This document shows positions 24,001 to 33,569 of a DNA stretch of 64,000 nt, piece by piece. Below the pieces are notes generated by a model that saw nothing but the letters and a program-made list of their open reading frames with translations, did not search any database and was not told the DNA's origin. The DNA comes from Congeria kusceri (taxonomy: Eukaryota; Mollusca; Bivalvia; Myida; Dreissenidae). The stretch covers positions 51,365,516 through 51,429,515 of the forward strand of contig CM051033.1 of the NCBI GenBank assembly GCA_027627225.1, given 5' to 3'. The position numbers and the translations under genes are program-made. Within the stretch, counting starts at the first letter, position 1. The number at the start of each line of letters is the position of its first letter.

Positions 24001-26907
24001 TTCATGAAATGGCGATGCTTCCCGTATGGTTTTGGAATTATCGTTATAGAACAGATCGTCCATATCATCTTCACGTGTAACAGTTTCATCTATATCAGCA
24101 TCAATTTCGTTCACGTTCTTCAGTCTTCTATCAATGTTTTGAATTGATACTTCAACTTCTTGCGTCATTTCTTTTGTAAGGAATATCTGACAGATGTCTT
24201 TGAACAATTCTTTTGCATCTTCAATTGATGACGCGTTTTGAAGGAGGCCAAATACTTTATATACGAAAAAGCGTTGTTTCTTTGGCATTGATGGTTCATA
24301 CTTTTTTAGTTGTCTTGTAAAATCTTTGAATATATGAGCAGAACACAAATGCAGCACCGTGAATTCTGATGGTTTGGTGTTCTTAGAAACAATCTTTTCA
24401 CATGCTTGCAAGTAATTTTTCAGTTGCATACTGTTAAAGGTTTGAAGTACCCCGTGTACAAGCGGGTAACTAAAGTCCGTTTCTACTTGTTTAACTTCCA
24501 AATTTTTGCCACCCAATTTTGCTTCTCTTTGCACCGTTTTAAGAAAGTACTCAATTCTGGGAACACTATGTTGCGTGCTTATCATGTCTGCTATTGACAC
24601 TGGTGGTGATGAAGGATTTGGTCGCATGACTATTGAATAAAGGTAGGGCCTTTTTTGACCGGGAATAGGCATTATAACACCTCCAGTGGCGTCCAGATGT
24701 AAAGTTGTTGAATGTCCATTTTGCCTTAAGACATCAATTTGCTTGCTGGATTAAAGAATGACATAAAAAGGTACCAATCCTATTTCTCTTATGTACGGGT
24801 CATTTTCATTATCATATGCTTCTTTCAGCAATTGCAATTCTGCTAATATATTGTCGTGCAAATTTTCCTTTTTTATCTGCTCTGATACAATTTTCCGAAG
24901 CACATTCGGGTTGGGGACAGAGGTATAGTTGCCCTTGTCTAATTGCTCAGTATTGCTGCTTACTAAATTGTCATAAAATTTATTCAAAGATCCTGTTTTT
25001 TTTATTTCGTCATCTATTTCTACACGTTTCATCCCCGTTATGTTTCGTCTATTGACTTCAGTCTTGTTGTGAATAATTGTACCTGTAACTTTGCATGAAA
25101 CTGCTATATCATTGGTGTCATCTGTGGGTTCATTTTCAATTGAAAACTGATATTTGGCTGTACAAAGTGTTCCTGTACACACTGCTGTTGCCGTTATGAA
25201 TGGTGCTGACGTTTTCCTACTACCTTTCTTTTTTACATTATGTGTTTTAAATGATAGAACACAGCCTTTTTCAATTTCATTGACCTTCGAAAATAGGTCT
25301 GTCCATGGTCCCTTAAGTCTTCTTGCTGTTTTGCCGCGACCACCATATACTTTTGTTTCAGGTTTAATTGTTAACCATTCATTACTGGAAATGTTCAGCT
25401 GCACTCGGTCATGGTCACAGTTTTCGAGTGTTTTCTGTACCTGTGTTTGTGCGCCTTCTGGTACCATTTTCGTCTCTATTTCATTATCATGGACGATTGT
25501 TTCATTTTTATCCATTCCTTTTTCTGCATTTTCATTACTCAAACCGTTAGTGCTGTTAAGTTGGCTCTTTTGGTTATGCTTTCTTTTATGTTTATGTTTA
25601 TGTTTGTTTTTCGTTGCTACTTTATCGCTTGTATTTTCACTCAAAGTATCTGCCAAACCGTGTATTTGCTCTTCATTTCCTGTCACATGAACATTTGCCT
25701 GAGAGTACGTTTGTTCTATGTGTACCGTTTCTATTGATCTATTGTCAGTACATGTCCGGCTTTTCTCTAAACGATCACTGTCGTAACTGTTCCCTTGACT
25801 TTCTAGAATGGGTGATTTACCGTGTTTGTTTTTTTTATCTTTCTTTTTCTTTTTCTTTCGTCTTCCTCTGTTTGATATTTCATTCACGTCATTGGAATCG
25901 TGTTCCGCTGGTGCTAAATGTTTTGTTTGTATATTCGTTTTCCTTTTGTTTCTTTTTCCGATGTAAGATTCATTCATAGTTGAGTCTACTTGATTAATGT
26001 GATTAATGTTTATCTCATTTACGTATCTTTGTTCAGTATAACATGGGTCTTGTTTGTTTGTTTTCGTTAGTTTCTCTTCATTATCTTCTAGATATCGATA
26101 TTCACTCACACACTGGTATTTCTTTTTTTTGTTGCGCCTTTTCTTTTTCCGTTTTGATTTTAATTCATGTTTGATTTCCCCGGCTGAAGTGTCACTAAGA
26201 CTGCTTTCGACATTGTTCATTTCCATTTCACTATGCATAGTAAATACATTGGCATACGTATCCGCTAGTTTCTTGTTTATTTGATCTTCGGTTTCGTTAG
26301 TTATGATATCCGTTTTCTCATATTCTCGAACATATAAGCCTTGTGAAGTGAATGGTACAGCTTGCACTGGATTTAAATTTTTAACTGTCGGTGCTGCGTA
26401 TTCATTAACCAAAGCATTGCTTTGCTCAGAAAAAGCATCAGTTATTTTACAGGATAATTCCGTTGATTGGTCTTCACCTATATTCGATAAGTGACCTCGA
26501 TCAGTTCTATATGTCTGTTCATTTGTTTGATCAATTTGCATTGTTTTGTCTTTTTCTTCATTTTCAGAAAATTTACAATATTTCGTGGGCTTCTCGTCAC
26601 TTGTCTTTCCTCTGCATCGACCTGCATTTTTGTCCAGTCGTGCCTTTAGTCTTAATATAGTACGCTCTAATAATGTCTCTTTATTTGCAATGTTTGCATT
26701 TCTTAAACTTTGATCTCGTAACTCTGCTGCCACAGAGTCATTATTGGTTTGCGTTAGTGAGTTCTTCTTCAGTGTAGTTTTTCTTTTCAATTCTACCAAA
26801 GATTTCAGTAGTTGATATTCGCCAGTATTTTGCTTCTGACGGAAACGCGGCTTCTCTTTTTGTTTCTTCTGACGGAAACGCGGCTTCTGTTTTCGTTTCT
26901 TCATAAC
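17677..26907 (-). CDS. DDE transposase / ubiquitin-specific-protease fusion gene, three exons, one internal stop
   Basis: The model joins exon 1 (26907-23153), exon 2 (22196-22107) and exon 3 (18004-17677). Exon 1 starts after an acceptor (TTTTCTTACAG) with ATG at 26904; an upstream exon could exist. Splice sites are AG|GTACGT, TTTTCAG|CTTAG, C|GTAAGT and TTCTTTAG|A. Both junctions are phase 2 and stay open, giving 1,390 codons counting both stops. Codon 718 (24753-24751) is TAA. Order of parts: basic lysine-rich region (1-520); module with C548, H555, C576 and C581 (about 521-717); DDE core with LDATG (D738), TDFSY (D810), CSAH (C854/H857) and SYVESWF (E1029); nuclear-localisation-like KSKRKRK and PKKRR; USP-like Cys box NTCTIDN (C1137), His box NNHFCS (H1348) and WYD (D1363). 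The CxxH between the second D and the E fits the MULE/hAT/P/Kolobok group of transposases. Whether this is a transposon copy or a host gene derived from one is unresolved. No terminal inverted repeats were identified around it. Confidence 0.7.
18090..18770 (+). repeat. Dispersed repeat in intron 2, ending in GACA tract
   Basis: Two units of about 165 bp carry GACCCTGGGGCTTGGCCAGTT and a diverged match starting GACCCCCTGGGTGTTGCCA. A long GACAGACAGACGGACGGACG tract (18635-18711) and the terminus GTGATTCCAGTATGCTCCCC...TTGGGGGTATAATAA follow. It is the same family as at 14440-14865. Confidence 0.8.
20816..20941. repeat. Near-perfect 126-bp palindrome (foldback element)
   Basis: Arms starting ACACGGCGCCGGTGT and ending ACACCGGCGCCGTGT enclose GTCCATAATGGCACACCTG and its complement. 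The centre is GGGCTAAAGCCC. Arm mismatches are few, so it could extrude a long cruciform. A related GGTGTGCC-rich sequence lies just upstream at 20398-20445. It sits in the intron between exons 2 and 3 of the transposase-USP gene. Confidence 0.95.
21040..21310 (+). pseudogene. LINE reverse-transcriptase C-terminal remnant
   Basis: The frame starting near 21052 contains VLCFSNDIGYEFYYIFKCPY, the Cys-rich segment found downstream of reverse transcriptase in many non-LTR elements (C..C, E/H..IF.CP.F). It ends at a TAA just before an AT-rich tail. It is 5'-truncated, lies in the intron of the transposase-USP gene on the opposite strand, and belongs to the same broad LINE type as the fragment at 31131-31993. 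Confidence 0.6.
21600..21960 (+). repeat. Dispersed repeat with GACC/GACA tract and TTCGGGGGGTATGA end
   Basis: Two related units with GGTGATGACATATTTGAAGTT and GGTGATGACATGTTTTAAGTT (about 21607 and 21783) precede CCGACCGACCGACGGACAGACAGACC (21879-21905) and a CCCATCCCTTCGGGGGG hairpin terminus. A reversed GACA-type tract is also seen at 22652-22690. Confidence 0.75.
22107..22196 (-). CDS. Exon 2 of the transposase-USP gene, 90 bp
   Basis: A short exon is bounded by acceptor TGTATTTTCAG and donor GTAAGT. Entered in phase 2 from exon 1 it reads SLEEPVSTVQCIVDQWLKNK and remains open to the donor, leaving phase 2 for exon 3. It links the Cys-box and His-box halves of the USP-like domain. Phase agreement on both sides is the main support. 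Confidence 0.6.
23153..24750 (-). CDS. Exon 1, downstream part: DDE transposase core and USP Cys box
   Basis: This reading frame continues in phase after the TAA at 24753-24751. It opens with a segment leading to LHLDATGGVI (first Asp codon at 24693), then TDFSYPLVHGVL (second Asp), LHLCSAHIFKDF (CxxH), PLWSGILL and NTNSYVESWFKVVKRD (Glu). Seventy-one residues separate the two Asp and 218 separate the second Asp from Glu, suggesting a helical insertion before Glu as in hAT/MULE enzymes. After two basic nuclear-localisation-like clusters comes WGGNVEGQYSSNTCTIDNGL, a USP/Ulp-type Cys box (Cys codon 23496-23494). The frame runs to a donor at 23152. The family name (MULE-like) is a motif-based inference. 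Confidence 0.75.
24751..26907 (-). CDS. Exon 1, upstream part: basic N-terminus and Cys/His module, ends at in-frame TAA
   Basis: From ATG at 26904 there are 717 codons, then TAA. The N-terminus has a duplicated PRFRQK motif. Residues about 250-460 hold several lysine/histidine-rich tracts such as KHKHKHKRKHNQK, typical of nuclear proteins or low-complexity spacers. Residues 521-717 form a compact module with W534, C548, H555, C576 and C581, followed by VLRKIVSEQIKK and IREIGLVPFYVIL. This last part leads directly into the DDE core in the same frame, so the TAA interrupts one continuous protein and does not separate two genes. Confidence 0.7.
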   Translation of the reverse strand, partial: VMKKRKQKPRFRQKKQKEKPRFRQKQNTGEYQLLKSLVELKRKTTLKKNSLTQTNNDSVAAELRDQSLRNANIANKETLLERTILRLKARLDKNAGRCRGKTSDEKPTKYCKFSENEEKDKTMQIDQTNEQTYRTDRGHLSNIGEDQSTELSCKITDAFSEQSNALVNEYAAPTVKNLNPVQAVPFTSQGLYVREYEKTDIITNETEDQINKKLADTYANVFTMHSEMEMNNVESSLSDTSAGEIKHELKSKRKKKRRNKKKKYQCVSEYRYLEDNEEKLTKTNKQDPCYTEQRYVNEININHINQVDSTMNESYIGKRNKRKTNIQTKHLAPAEHDSNDVNEISNRGRRKKKKKKDKKNKHGKSPILESQGNSYDSDRLEKSRTCTDNRSIETVHIEQTYSQANVHVTGNEEQIHGLADTLSENTSDKVATKNKHKHKHKRKHNQKSQLNSTNGLSNENAEKGMDKNETIVHDNEIETKMVPEGAQTQVQKTLENCDHDRVQLNISSNEWLTIKPETKVYGGRGKTARRLKGPWTDLFSKVNEIEKGCVLSFKTHNVKKKGSRKTSAPFITATAVCTGTLCTAKYQFSIENEPTDDTNDIAVSCKVTGTIIHNKTEVNRRNITGMKRVEIDDEIKKTGSLNKFYDNLVSSNTEQLDKGNYTSVPNPNVLRKIVSEQIKKENLHDNILAELQLLKEAYDNENDPYIREIGLVPFYVIL

Positions 26908-26971
26908 CTGTAAGAAAACTTGCATTGTATTTGCATATACACAGTGAAGATTATGACGCAAAAATCGTCAA

Positions 26972-27003
26972 ACTGTATACAGCTTACGCGTTAGCTGTAT
27001 ACG
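26972..27003. promoter_or_regulatory. 30-bp imperfect palindrome upstream of the transposase-USP gene
   Basis: CTGTATACAGCT and AGCTGTATAC are inverted around TTACGCGTT, about 70 bp upstream of the exon 1 acceptor. It could be a binding site, part of a terminal repeat or chance. GTATAC recurs at about 27057. Confidence 0.3.
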
Positions 27004-27211
27004 GTGACTATAAAAGCTGTTTTCAGCATACACCGAATACAGCTCATCAGACGTTGGTATACGCAGAGACGCTGTATTTTGCTTATAATACGGTCAAACA
27101 GAGTTTCGTTGCAATGCAAGTCATTTTGACATTTGAGTCAATAGACAACTATCAACGGTAATTAATACCCCCACACACCGCTTTTATCTAAATATATAAT
27201 AAAGCTCAGGG

Positions 27212-27540
27212 ACCTGTTCGCAGATTTGCAAAATGACAATTTTAACAATGTTTGTCATAGATTGCAAAAACAAACAAACAAACAACTCAAGTAAACAAAT
27301 ATGTTAACTAGCGACATTGTATTCATGATTTAGAAATATCTTTTCTTTTTGGGATGATCATCATTCGAAATGGATATCATTATGACGCGATTGTAATTAT
27401 TTTCATCTGTATTTTCACAATTATGTATATCACGAGCATAGCGGCAAAATACGCAATAAACTTATAAAGCCTGTATGACGTTATTGTAGCGCGTTAGAGT
27501 TTGCCATCAAAGGACCCAGGCTCGAATCCCAGTGAAAGAA
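27212..27540 (+). repeat. tRNA-related short interspersed repeat
   Basis: The left end GGGACCTGTTCGCAGATTTGC matches the termini at 7325 and 53730 (reversed). The right part has an A-box-like TAGCGCGTTAGAG (about 27487) and a B-box-like GGCTCGAATCC (27519-27529) followed by an A-rich tail. It lacks a full acceptor stem, so it is a tRNA-derived repeat and not a tRNA gene. Confidence 0.5.
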
Positions 27541-27599
27541 AAAAAACAATTCAACTATTTGTATTCTATAATTCAAAATAATTGCAAATAGTGTAATTT

Positions 27600-28430
27600 T
27601 CGTAGCAAATAATGACATTGTTAAACTAGAAATGTGTTCATAGGACACAGATGACCAACGCTAAATGTCACCAACACAGATATGGTGTGCGAACGAAAAT
27701 GAATGACCTGCATAAGAGATAGAATGTGTTAGAAATGTATTAATATTAGTACAAAAAAGTATTTACACATATTTTACAAATGACCTTGACACCTGGACCT
27801 TGAATAATTAATATCAGACAAGTGTGCGACACACTACAGGACCGTTATCAATAGTGCTAATGTTCATAGCGGTACTTTATGAACATTCCATCATGCGTGT
27901 TACGAAATCAATAAATAATTAATTTTCAAAAGACAATCTATTATTTACTATTATGTCTTATTAGAGGTAGATTGTCCCTTTAACCACCAGACTTGCATAA
28001 AAAAAGACAACCATTATTTATCAAGTAGACACTAAAAGGACTGTGCCATTAATTTCCCATGCACAAAATATTTAAGGCTTAACTAACAAAGATCACGTTC
28101 GACCTCAATTTTCTTGAGATAATTTATTCCGCGGGAAACTTGAACGCCAATAGAATTGGCCAATTTTTCTTAATTTAAGGAATGCAAACTAACAGCAGCG
28201 ATTTAATGAAAAAAACTTTTTGTTTCTAGACATGAGTCCGTAGGACACTGATACCCTCAAATTTTATTTTTGTCTCAAACCTCCTCTTATGTAAAAAAAT
28301 CCGGACCAAAATATGGACGTGCACAAGTACACTCAATGGTTACATTCATTCGAGTACGTTATGCTTCTTTATTGACCGCAGGAGATAAGGTTAGCAAAAT
28401 TTCGTATTCGTGAATAAATAATTAGTCATC
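27600..28430. other. No gene recognised
   Basis: AT-rich sequence without a supported frame. Phrases such as GTGTTCATAGGACACAGATGACC (27632-27655) resemble dispersed repeat fragments also seen at 16315-16350, but boundaries are unclear. Confidence 0.45.
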
Positions 28431-28706
28431 TAATTGGTTCCTTGTCCAATTGTGCAGGGAAATTCAACCAATCAAACGACGCGTTTTCAAAACAGTTACA
28501 ATGCAGGCGGTGTTCACTTCGTTATATTTACCGTTGTCAGTTCGATTTTTTCATATGTACCGTTATCCGATCAAATGATCGTGGCTTTACAGACTTCATC
28601 CGAGGAGCATTTAAAAGAGAATTGTTATTTCATTGGTCAGTTGTTTGCTCATCAATATTTATTAAAACGAAATTTTGTCAGCCAGTTCCCCCACGGTATA
28701 TTATAT

Positions 28707-28844
28707 AAATATCATAGGCAGTTGAGGGGTATAGTAAATATTGCACCCCGAGGAGAGTAATGTCACCGAGGCCGCAGGCCGAGGTTGACATTACTCTTCG
28801 AGGGGGGCAATATTTACTATACCCCTCAACTGCCTATGATATTT
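28707..28844. repeat. 138-bp near-perfect palindrome (foldback element)
   Basis: Arms starting AAATATCATAGGCAGTTGAG and ending with its complement enclose GGGGTATAGTAAATATTGC and GAGTAATGTCA with their complements. The centre is GGCCGCAGGCC. Like the palindrome at 20816-20941 it has an NNTAATGTC...GACATTA core and a CTCGG-type centre, so the two may be related foldback elements. Open frames across it are artefacts. Confidence 0.93.
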
Positions 28845-29204
28845 ATTTTATTATACCGAACAAATTAAGTGTTTTTCAAAGAACAAGCCATTCATAGTCA
28901 ACAAACAGTTTATTTAGTCTGGTTAAGACTGGAAAATACCGGAAAATACACAAGCGCGTATAGATAACGATTTTCAATACGTTTGAATATGCGTCTACTG
29001 ATAGACAGTGTGAGCAGTATTTTCGGAAAACCAGTGTTACTATTTTTAGCTCCACGCGCGGGGTATATTAAAAATTATAACCCGATCGGGATATATTACG
29101 TTCCAACGTCATGGCATATCAAAATTATGCAGGGATGGGTATATGGAAATTTAACATGGGAAAGTCACGTGAGGTATAATAAAATGCAGTGATACCGCTG
29201 GGTT

Positions 29205-29315
29205 CCGTCGATGATGCTGGTTAATACGTTTGTAAAACTATTCACTCTAGCAGCAATACTTTTTGAGTAACGCGCTACACAAGATAAAAATGTTTTTTTT
29301 GCTAAAAAGAGCTTT
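29205..29315 (+). repeat. Single unit of the ~158-bp repeat
   Basis: GATGCTGGTTAATACGTTTGTAAAACT...CTCTAGCAGCAATAC...GTAACGCGCTACACAAG matches the units at 16480-17200. Confidence 0.65.
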
Positions 29316-29329
29316 AAATATGGAGCTGT

Positions 29330-29475
29330 ATAGTACTGGTATCAACCCAACTTCGATGTTCAACACCAAAGTGTGTTCGCTTCTTGGTCAACCCCAAAGT
29401 GCGTTGCAGTGGTGCTTATAAATGGTGAAATGGAACGCTTTTTGGTAGTGCCAAGTACATCCTCATTTCGACAGA

Positions 29476-29510
<35 letters not shown>

Positions 29511-29578
29511 AATCATCATTATCATCAAATTCATCATCATCAACATCATCATCAGAATCATCATCATCGCATCGCATC

Positions 29579-29610
<32 letters not shown>

Positions 29611-29645
29611 CTTCATCATCATGATCAACATCAACATCATCATTG
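29330..29645 (+). repeat. CAT-rich element, copy 1
   Basis: Head motifs CACCAAAGTGTGTTCGCTT, CCCCAAAGTGCGTTGCAGTGG and GAACGCTTTTTGGTAGT are followed by a (CAT)n tract (29478-29642). The same head and tract recur at 30770-30975, so this is a dispersed element with an attached microsatellite. The poly-His and poly-Met/Asp frames are artefacts. Confidence 0.8.
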
Positions 29646-30765
29646 CAGTTATTATATTATACTTTTTTAATGTATGATGAATACTTTCAGTTCGCCTTGT
29701 CTATGCGGCAAAATATTCACACTTGGACCGCATAAACGACCTATCTATGCGTTGCGTGTCGCCGCATAGACGAAACCGCCCTGTCTATGCGTTCACAATC
29801 ACATATAGACGAAACTGGCAACATCTATGCGGAGACACGCATATGCGGCGTCACAGAGCGGAGTAACCTAACAATATATGCTTGTCAACACTATACTGCA
29901 AACAATGTTCAGGTCATTAATTACTGTTAGTTAGAGATCTCGCGCGGAAACGAAGTATGGGAAGGGCAGAAGGACGAACGAACATCGAGTAGAAATAAAA
30001 AGATTTTCGGGGAAATACGTTTCACACCTCCGCAATTCCATAAAAAATAATATTTAGACGGACGGACATGGCAGCGACTATAATTTTGCCCTCCCTTTTG
30101 GTTCTCTTAGAAAATGGTTTTCTTAGACTGTCTTGTCTCAATGTATGTCTATACATAAAAAAAAACAGACAGCATTGTAATTTTTCTGTGCTTACCGCCT
30201 TTGAACGCTCATATTAACTTTATACCGCTTTAAAATATTGGAAAGCATGAAATAAAACAGGAATAATTATCTCAGTGTATCATAACAATACTTTTTACCC
30301 TCCGAAATTTTACATTTTGAGGTCTATCGATTGTTCAATTGAAAAATGTCACTGTTTAAACAAAACTATTATATATGTGTCTGTCACATATAATACTATA
30401 TATATATATTATATTGCTATACTTTGGCCTTCACACGTACGCTACTAGTGGAGTTCAAAAAGAAAAGAAAAAACACGCTGCAACCAAGTACCTTAGTTTA
30501 TACCGGAACATCCAATAGTGATGACGAAGGTTCATTATGTTCACGCACCCTGCATTTCTGTAGAACCACGACGTCCGCCTAGTCTGTTCTGTTCGCATGT
30601 GGTGTCGCCGATATTTCTGGGACATCCTTGGAAAATCGATTTAGAAAACTGTTCAACCATAATACAGCACATGTGTGTATGTTACAGCTCTTCGTAAAAT
30701 TTAAAAGCATCCAAAATGTCGCTACATAGTATAAACCAAAATGGGGAAACCCAAAATAAAAATGA
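29646..30765. other. No gene recognised; CGCATAGACGAAAC motifs at 29700-29860
   Basis: Between 29700 and 29860 TCTATGCG and its complement CGCATAGA recur several times with CGAAAC, forming a cluster of small inverted repeats. The remainder is AT-rich with a (TA)n run near 30400 and no supported frame. Confidence 0.5.
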
Positions 30766-30769
30766 GCAC

Positions 30770-31130
30770 TGTAGTACCGCACTTTGGTGTCAACCCAACT
30801 TAGGAGTTCAACACCAAAGTGTGTTCGCTTGTGGTCAATACCAAAGTGCATTGCAGTGGTACATATAAATAGGGAAACGGAACGCACTTTGGTAGTTTAT
30901 AGTACATCCCCGTTCATCGTCAACACCATCATCATCATAATTATCATCTTCTTAATAAGCATCATTCTTCTCCTTCTCCTCACAATCAGTCTTCCACATG
31001 CATTCGCCATTACCGGACTTTGATCCATAATATTTTCACCATTATATCTGCTTATTGTGTTCTTACTGTGAAACATAAGACGTGCTCTCATAAGGTATAT
31101 ATGGCGCGTTTTGATGATGATAATGTTGAT
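30770..31130 (+). repeat. CAT-rich element, copy 2, left part
   Basis: The start CCGCACTTTGGTGTCAACCC and the internal CACCAAAGTGTGTTCGCTT match copy 1. A CAT-type tract (30923-30945) follows. It continues across the LINE insertion into 31994-32320, where GATACCAAAGTC and CACCAAAGTGCGGTGC appear in inverse orientation, suggesting a terminal-inverted-repeat element ending in CCGCACTTTGGTG. Confidence 0.6.
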
Positions 31131-31993
31131 CGCAACCCCCAACATGGCCGTTTTAGGAGAAACAGGTAGATATCCTTTATCGGTTTTATGTAAGGAAAGG
31201 TCTTTGAAATATTACTTAAAACTGATGACTCATCAATCCTCTATTATGTATAGTACGTTTACTACCCAACGAAATTTAAATACATATTGCTGGTTTAAAG
31301 CATGTATCTTACTTTGATAATCTAGGACATGGTGACGTATTTGATAATCTGAAGGTAAATATCACTTATCTTGCTATTCTTAAACAACGTATTCGTGACC
31401 AGTTCCATCAAACATGGTTAGAGACTATCTCTAATATGCCTAAATTATTTTATTATTGCAAATTTAAAAATGAATTTAAATACGAAAATTATTTAGACTA
31501 TGTATCACATGATAAATATAGAATATCACTTACAAGATTACGTTTGAGCTCACATAATTTAAATATTGAAACTGGCAGGTATTCAAATATCGAAAGAAAT
31601 AATACAACTTGTAAATTATGTTCAACAAACACTGTTGAATCTGAATACCATTTTTTATTCTGTTGTAATGTGTTTACCAATATAAGAAAAAAACACCTTG
31701 GCAATACTTCATGGCCTTCTATAAATATGTTTATTAATATAATGTCATCTAAGTCGAAAAGAAAAATCAGACATATTGCTAAATATTGTTATAATGCCAT
31801 GCTTTTACGTAATGAATTACTTTCTCGTTGATGTACGAACTCTATTTGGATTTGTTTATGTATTGTGTGTATTGTAGTGCATAGTATTTATTATATATGT
31901 ACTAATGTGTCTTGGCCATAATGTTGATATAGTTTGTAAATGGCCCAAGGCAATACTTTTGCCGTTTTTGCCAATAAACGAAACGAAACGATT
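31131..31993 (+). mobile_element. 5'-truncated LINE fragment with target-site duplication
   Basis: The fragment encodes a LINE ORF2 C-terminus in two frames (about 31131-31310 and 31313-31831), so one frameshift is present. Readable parts are GETGRYPLSVLCKERSLKY and CKLCSTNTVESEYHFLFCC, a Cys/His motif typical of the tail of non-LTR reverse transcriptases. The stop is at 31829-31831. A 3' UTR and a GAAAC-repeat tail (CCAATAAACGAAACGAAACG) end near 31990. ATAATGTTGAT occurs at 31120-31130 and again at 31994-32004, an apparent 11-bp target-site duplication within a GAT-rich region. Confidence 0.8.
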
Positions 31994-32320
31994 ATAATGT
32001 TGATGATGGTTATGATGATTATGATGACGACAACGATACTGATAATAGTGCTGATAGTGGGGGTGATGATGTTGAAGATGTTTATGTTGCTGCTGATGAT
32101 GATGATGATTAATATGATGAGTGCTGATGATGATGATGATTAATATGATGAGTAGGAGGCGGAGGATTAGGATAATAATGAGGAAGAAAAGGCAGAGGAG
32201 GATGAAGATAATGCACCAATGCAACCCACTTTTATGTTATGATCGCTATCACCAAACATCGAACGCACTACATGTATGATACCAAAGTCAGGTTAACACC
32301 AAAGTGCGGTGCAACAGAGA
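31994..32320 (-). repeat. GAT-rich right part of CAT/GAT element
   Basis: A GAT-rich microsatellite (32000-32145) and GAGGA-rich stretch lead to GATACCAAAGTCAGG and CACCAAAGTGCGGTGC (32279-32315), the inverse of the head at 30770. The LINE at 31131-31993 splits this element. Confidence 0.55.
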
Positions 32321-32329
32321 AATAGATGG

Positions 32330-33560
32330 ACACATGACTTGATCAAATTATATATTAACTGTTAAGTATAATAACTAGACTCATGGTTCAAGCTAGAACA
32401 TGTTCAACGATTGGTAAAATTGGCAATACTATTAAGGCAGGCCTGGCTGTCAGAAAACAGTGCGTTTCTGTACTATTTGTATTTGTTTCATAAATAGGAA
32501 ACCACTGGATTCTTAACCAGTTTCATTCTAAAATAAAATTAAAAATAATAACATTTATTCATTGCTTATTTTGTAGAAAATTTTATTCTTTAGCAACAAT
32601 ATGTATTTATTTAAATACAATTATAACAAAAAACGGTACACATCGCATGATCCTAGTTCTAGTGCACTAACAGAATTGCTTAAAATACACTTAAAAGTCA
32701 ATTTCAGAGGATGCTTATCATTTAAATAAATGATTATTAAGTGTTGTAATATTTCACTGTTTTACGTGCCACAAATTGATACCTAGAAAAAAAATACATA
32801 CAAGCGATTTATTAAATAGACAATTATGGCAAAAATATATAATTCTTCCTATTTTTAAGAAACAACAACACTCACCACAGATAGCCATTCAGTAGAAAAA
32901 AAGTCGCGATGGTGAAAACTAGACGAATCTAGATAAGAAAACAATTTGACACTGGTAATAAATATTTCGGTTGCGGGTTATATATATAGTAATATTAACT
33001 GGCGCCAAAAGGGCGTTCCCAATTACGTGACCAACATTAGCCATTCAGAGCTACAGGAAAAGCAATTACATTTGTCATTAACCAATAGCTTTTCAGTGCC
33101 TTATCAAAATCTCCGATCTACGTGCCATGTGAAACTAAAGACGGATTAACAATCTCTTTGATCTTGTGTAATCATACTATGCATTTTCAATTTTTATTAT
33201 GATTCAAACAATACAGTTTCGTGTGGATTATAAGGAAAATTAAATGTTAAATACACATGTACAAATAAAATGCTGTGGTTGCCGGTCGTTGATGATGGTA
33301 AATAGCATCGACGGCAAACGGAGGGACTGCGGTCGCACACGCATACTGTTTTGATGGACAGCCAGACTGTATATTTAATCCTGGCTCGATACACGTTTCA
33401 TATTGAAAAAGAAATGCCGAGCTGAGTACTTGATGCTGTCTGGATATTCGCTATGGTGTATTTGCCAACCATGTATACATATGGCTACATATTTTTTACA
33501 TCTTGAATAGTTTTGTGAACATTACACGCCAAGCTTGGTTTTCGTCACACACTAGATATT
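32330..33560. other. No gene recognised
   Basis: AT-rich sequence with no frame bearing a recognisable domain and no clear repeat structure. Confidence 0.5.
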
Positions 33561-33569
33561 CGATTTATG

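Noticed and set aside
25154..26284. Hydrophobic plus-strand frames of 60-178 residues
   Set aside because: They are antisense shadows of the lysine-rich region of the transposase-USP exon 1.
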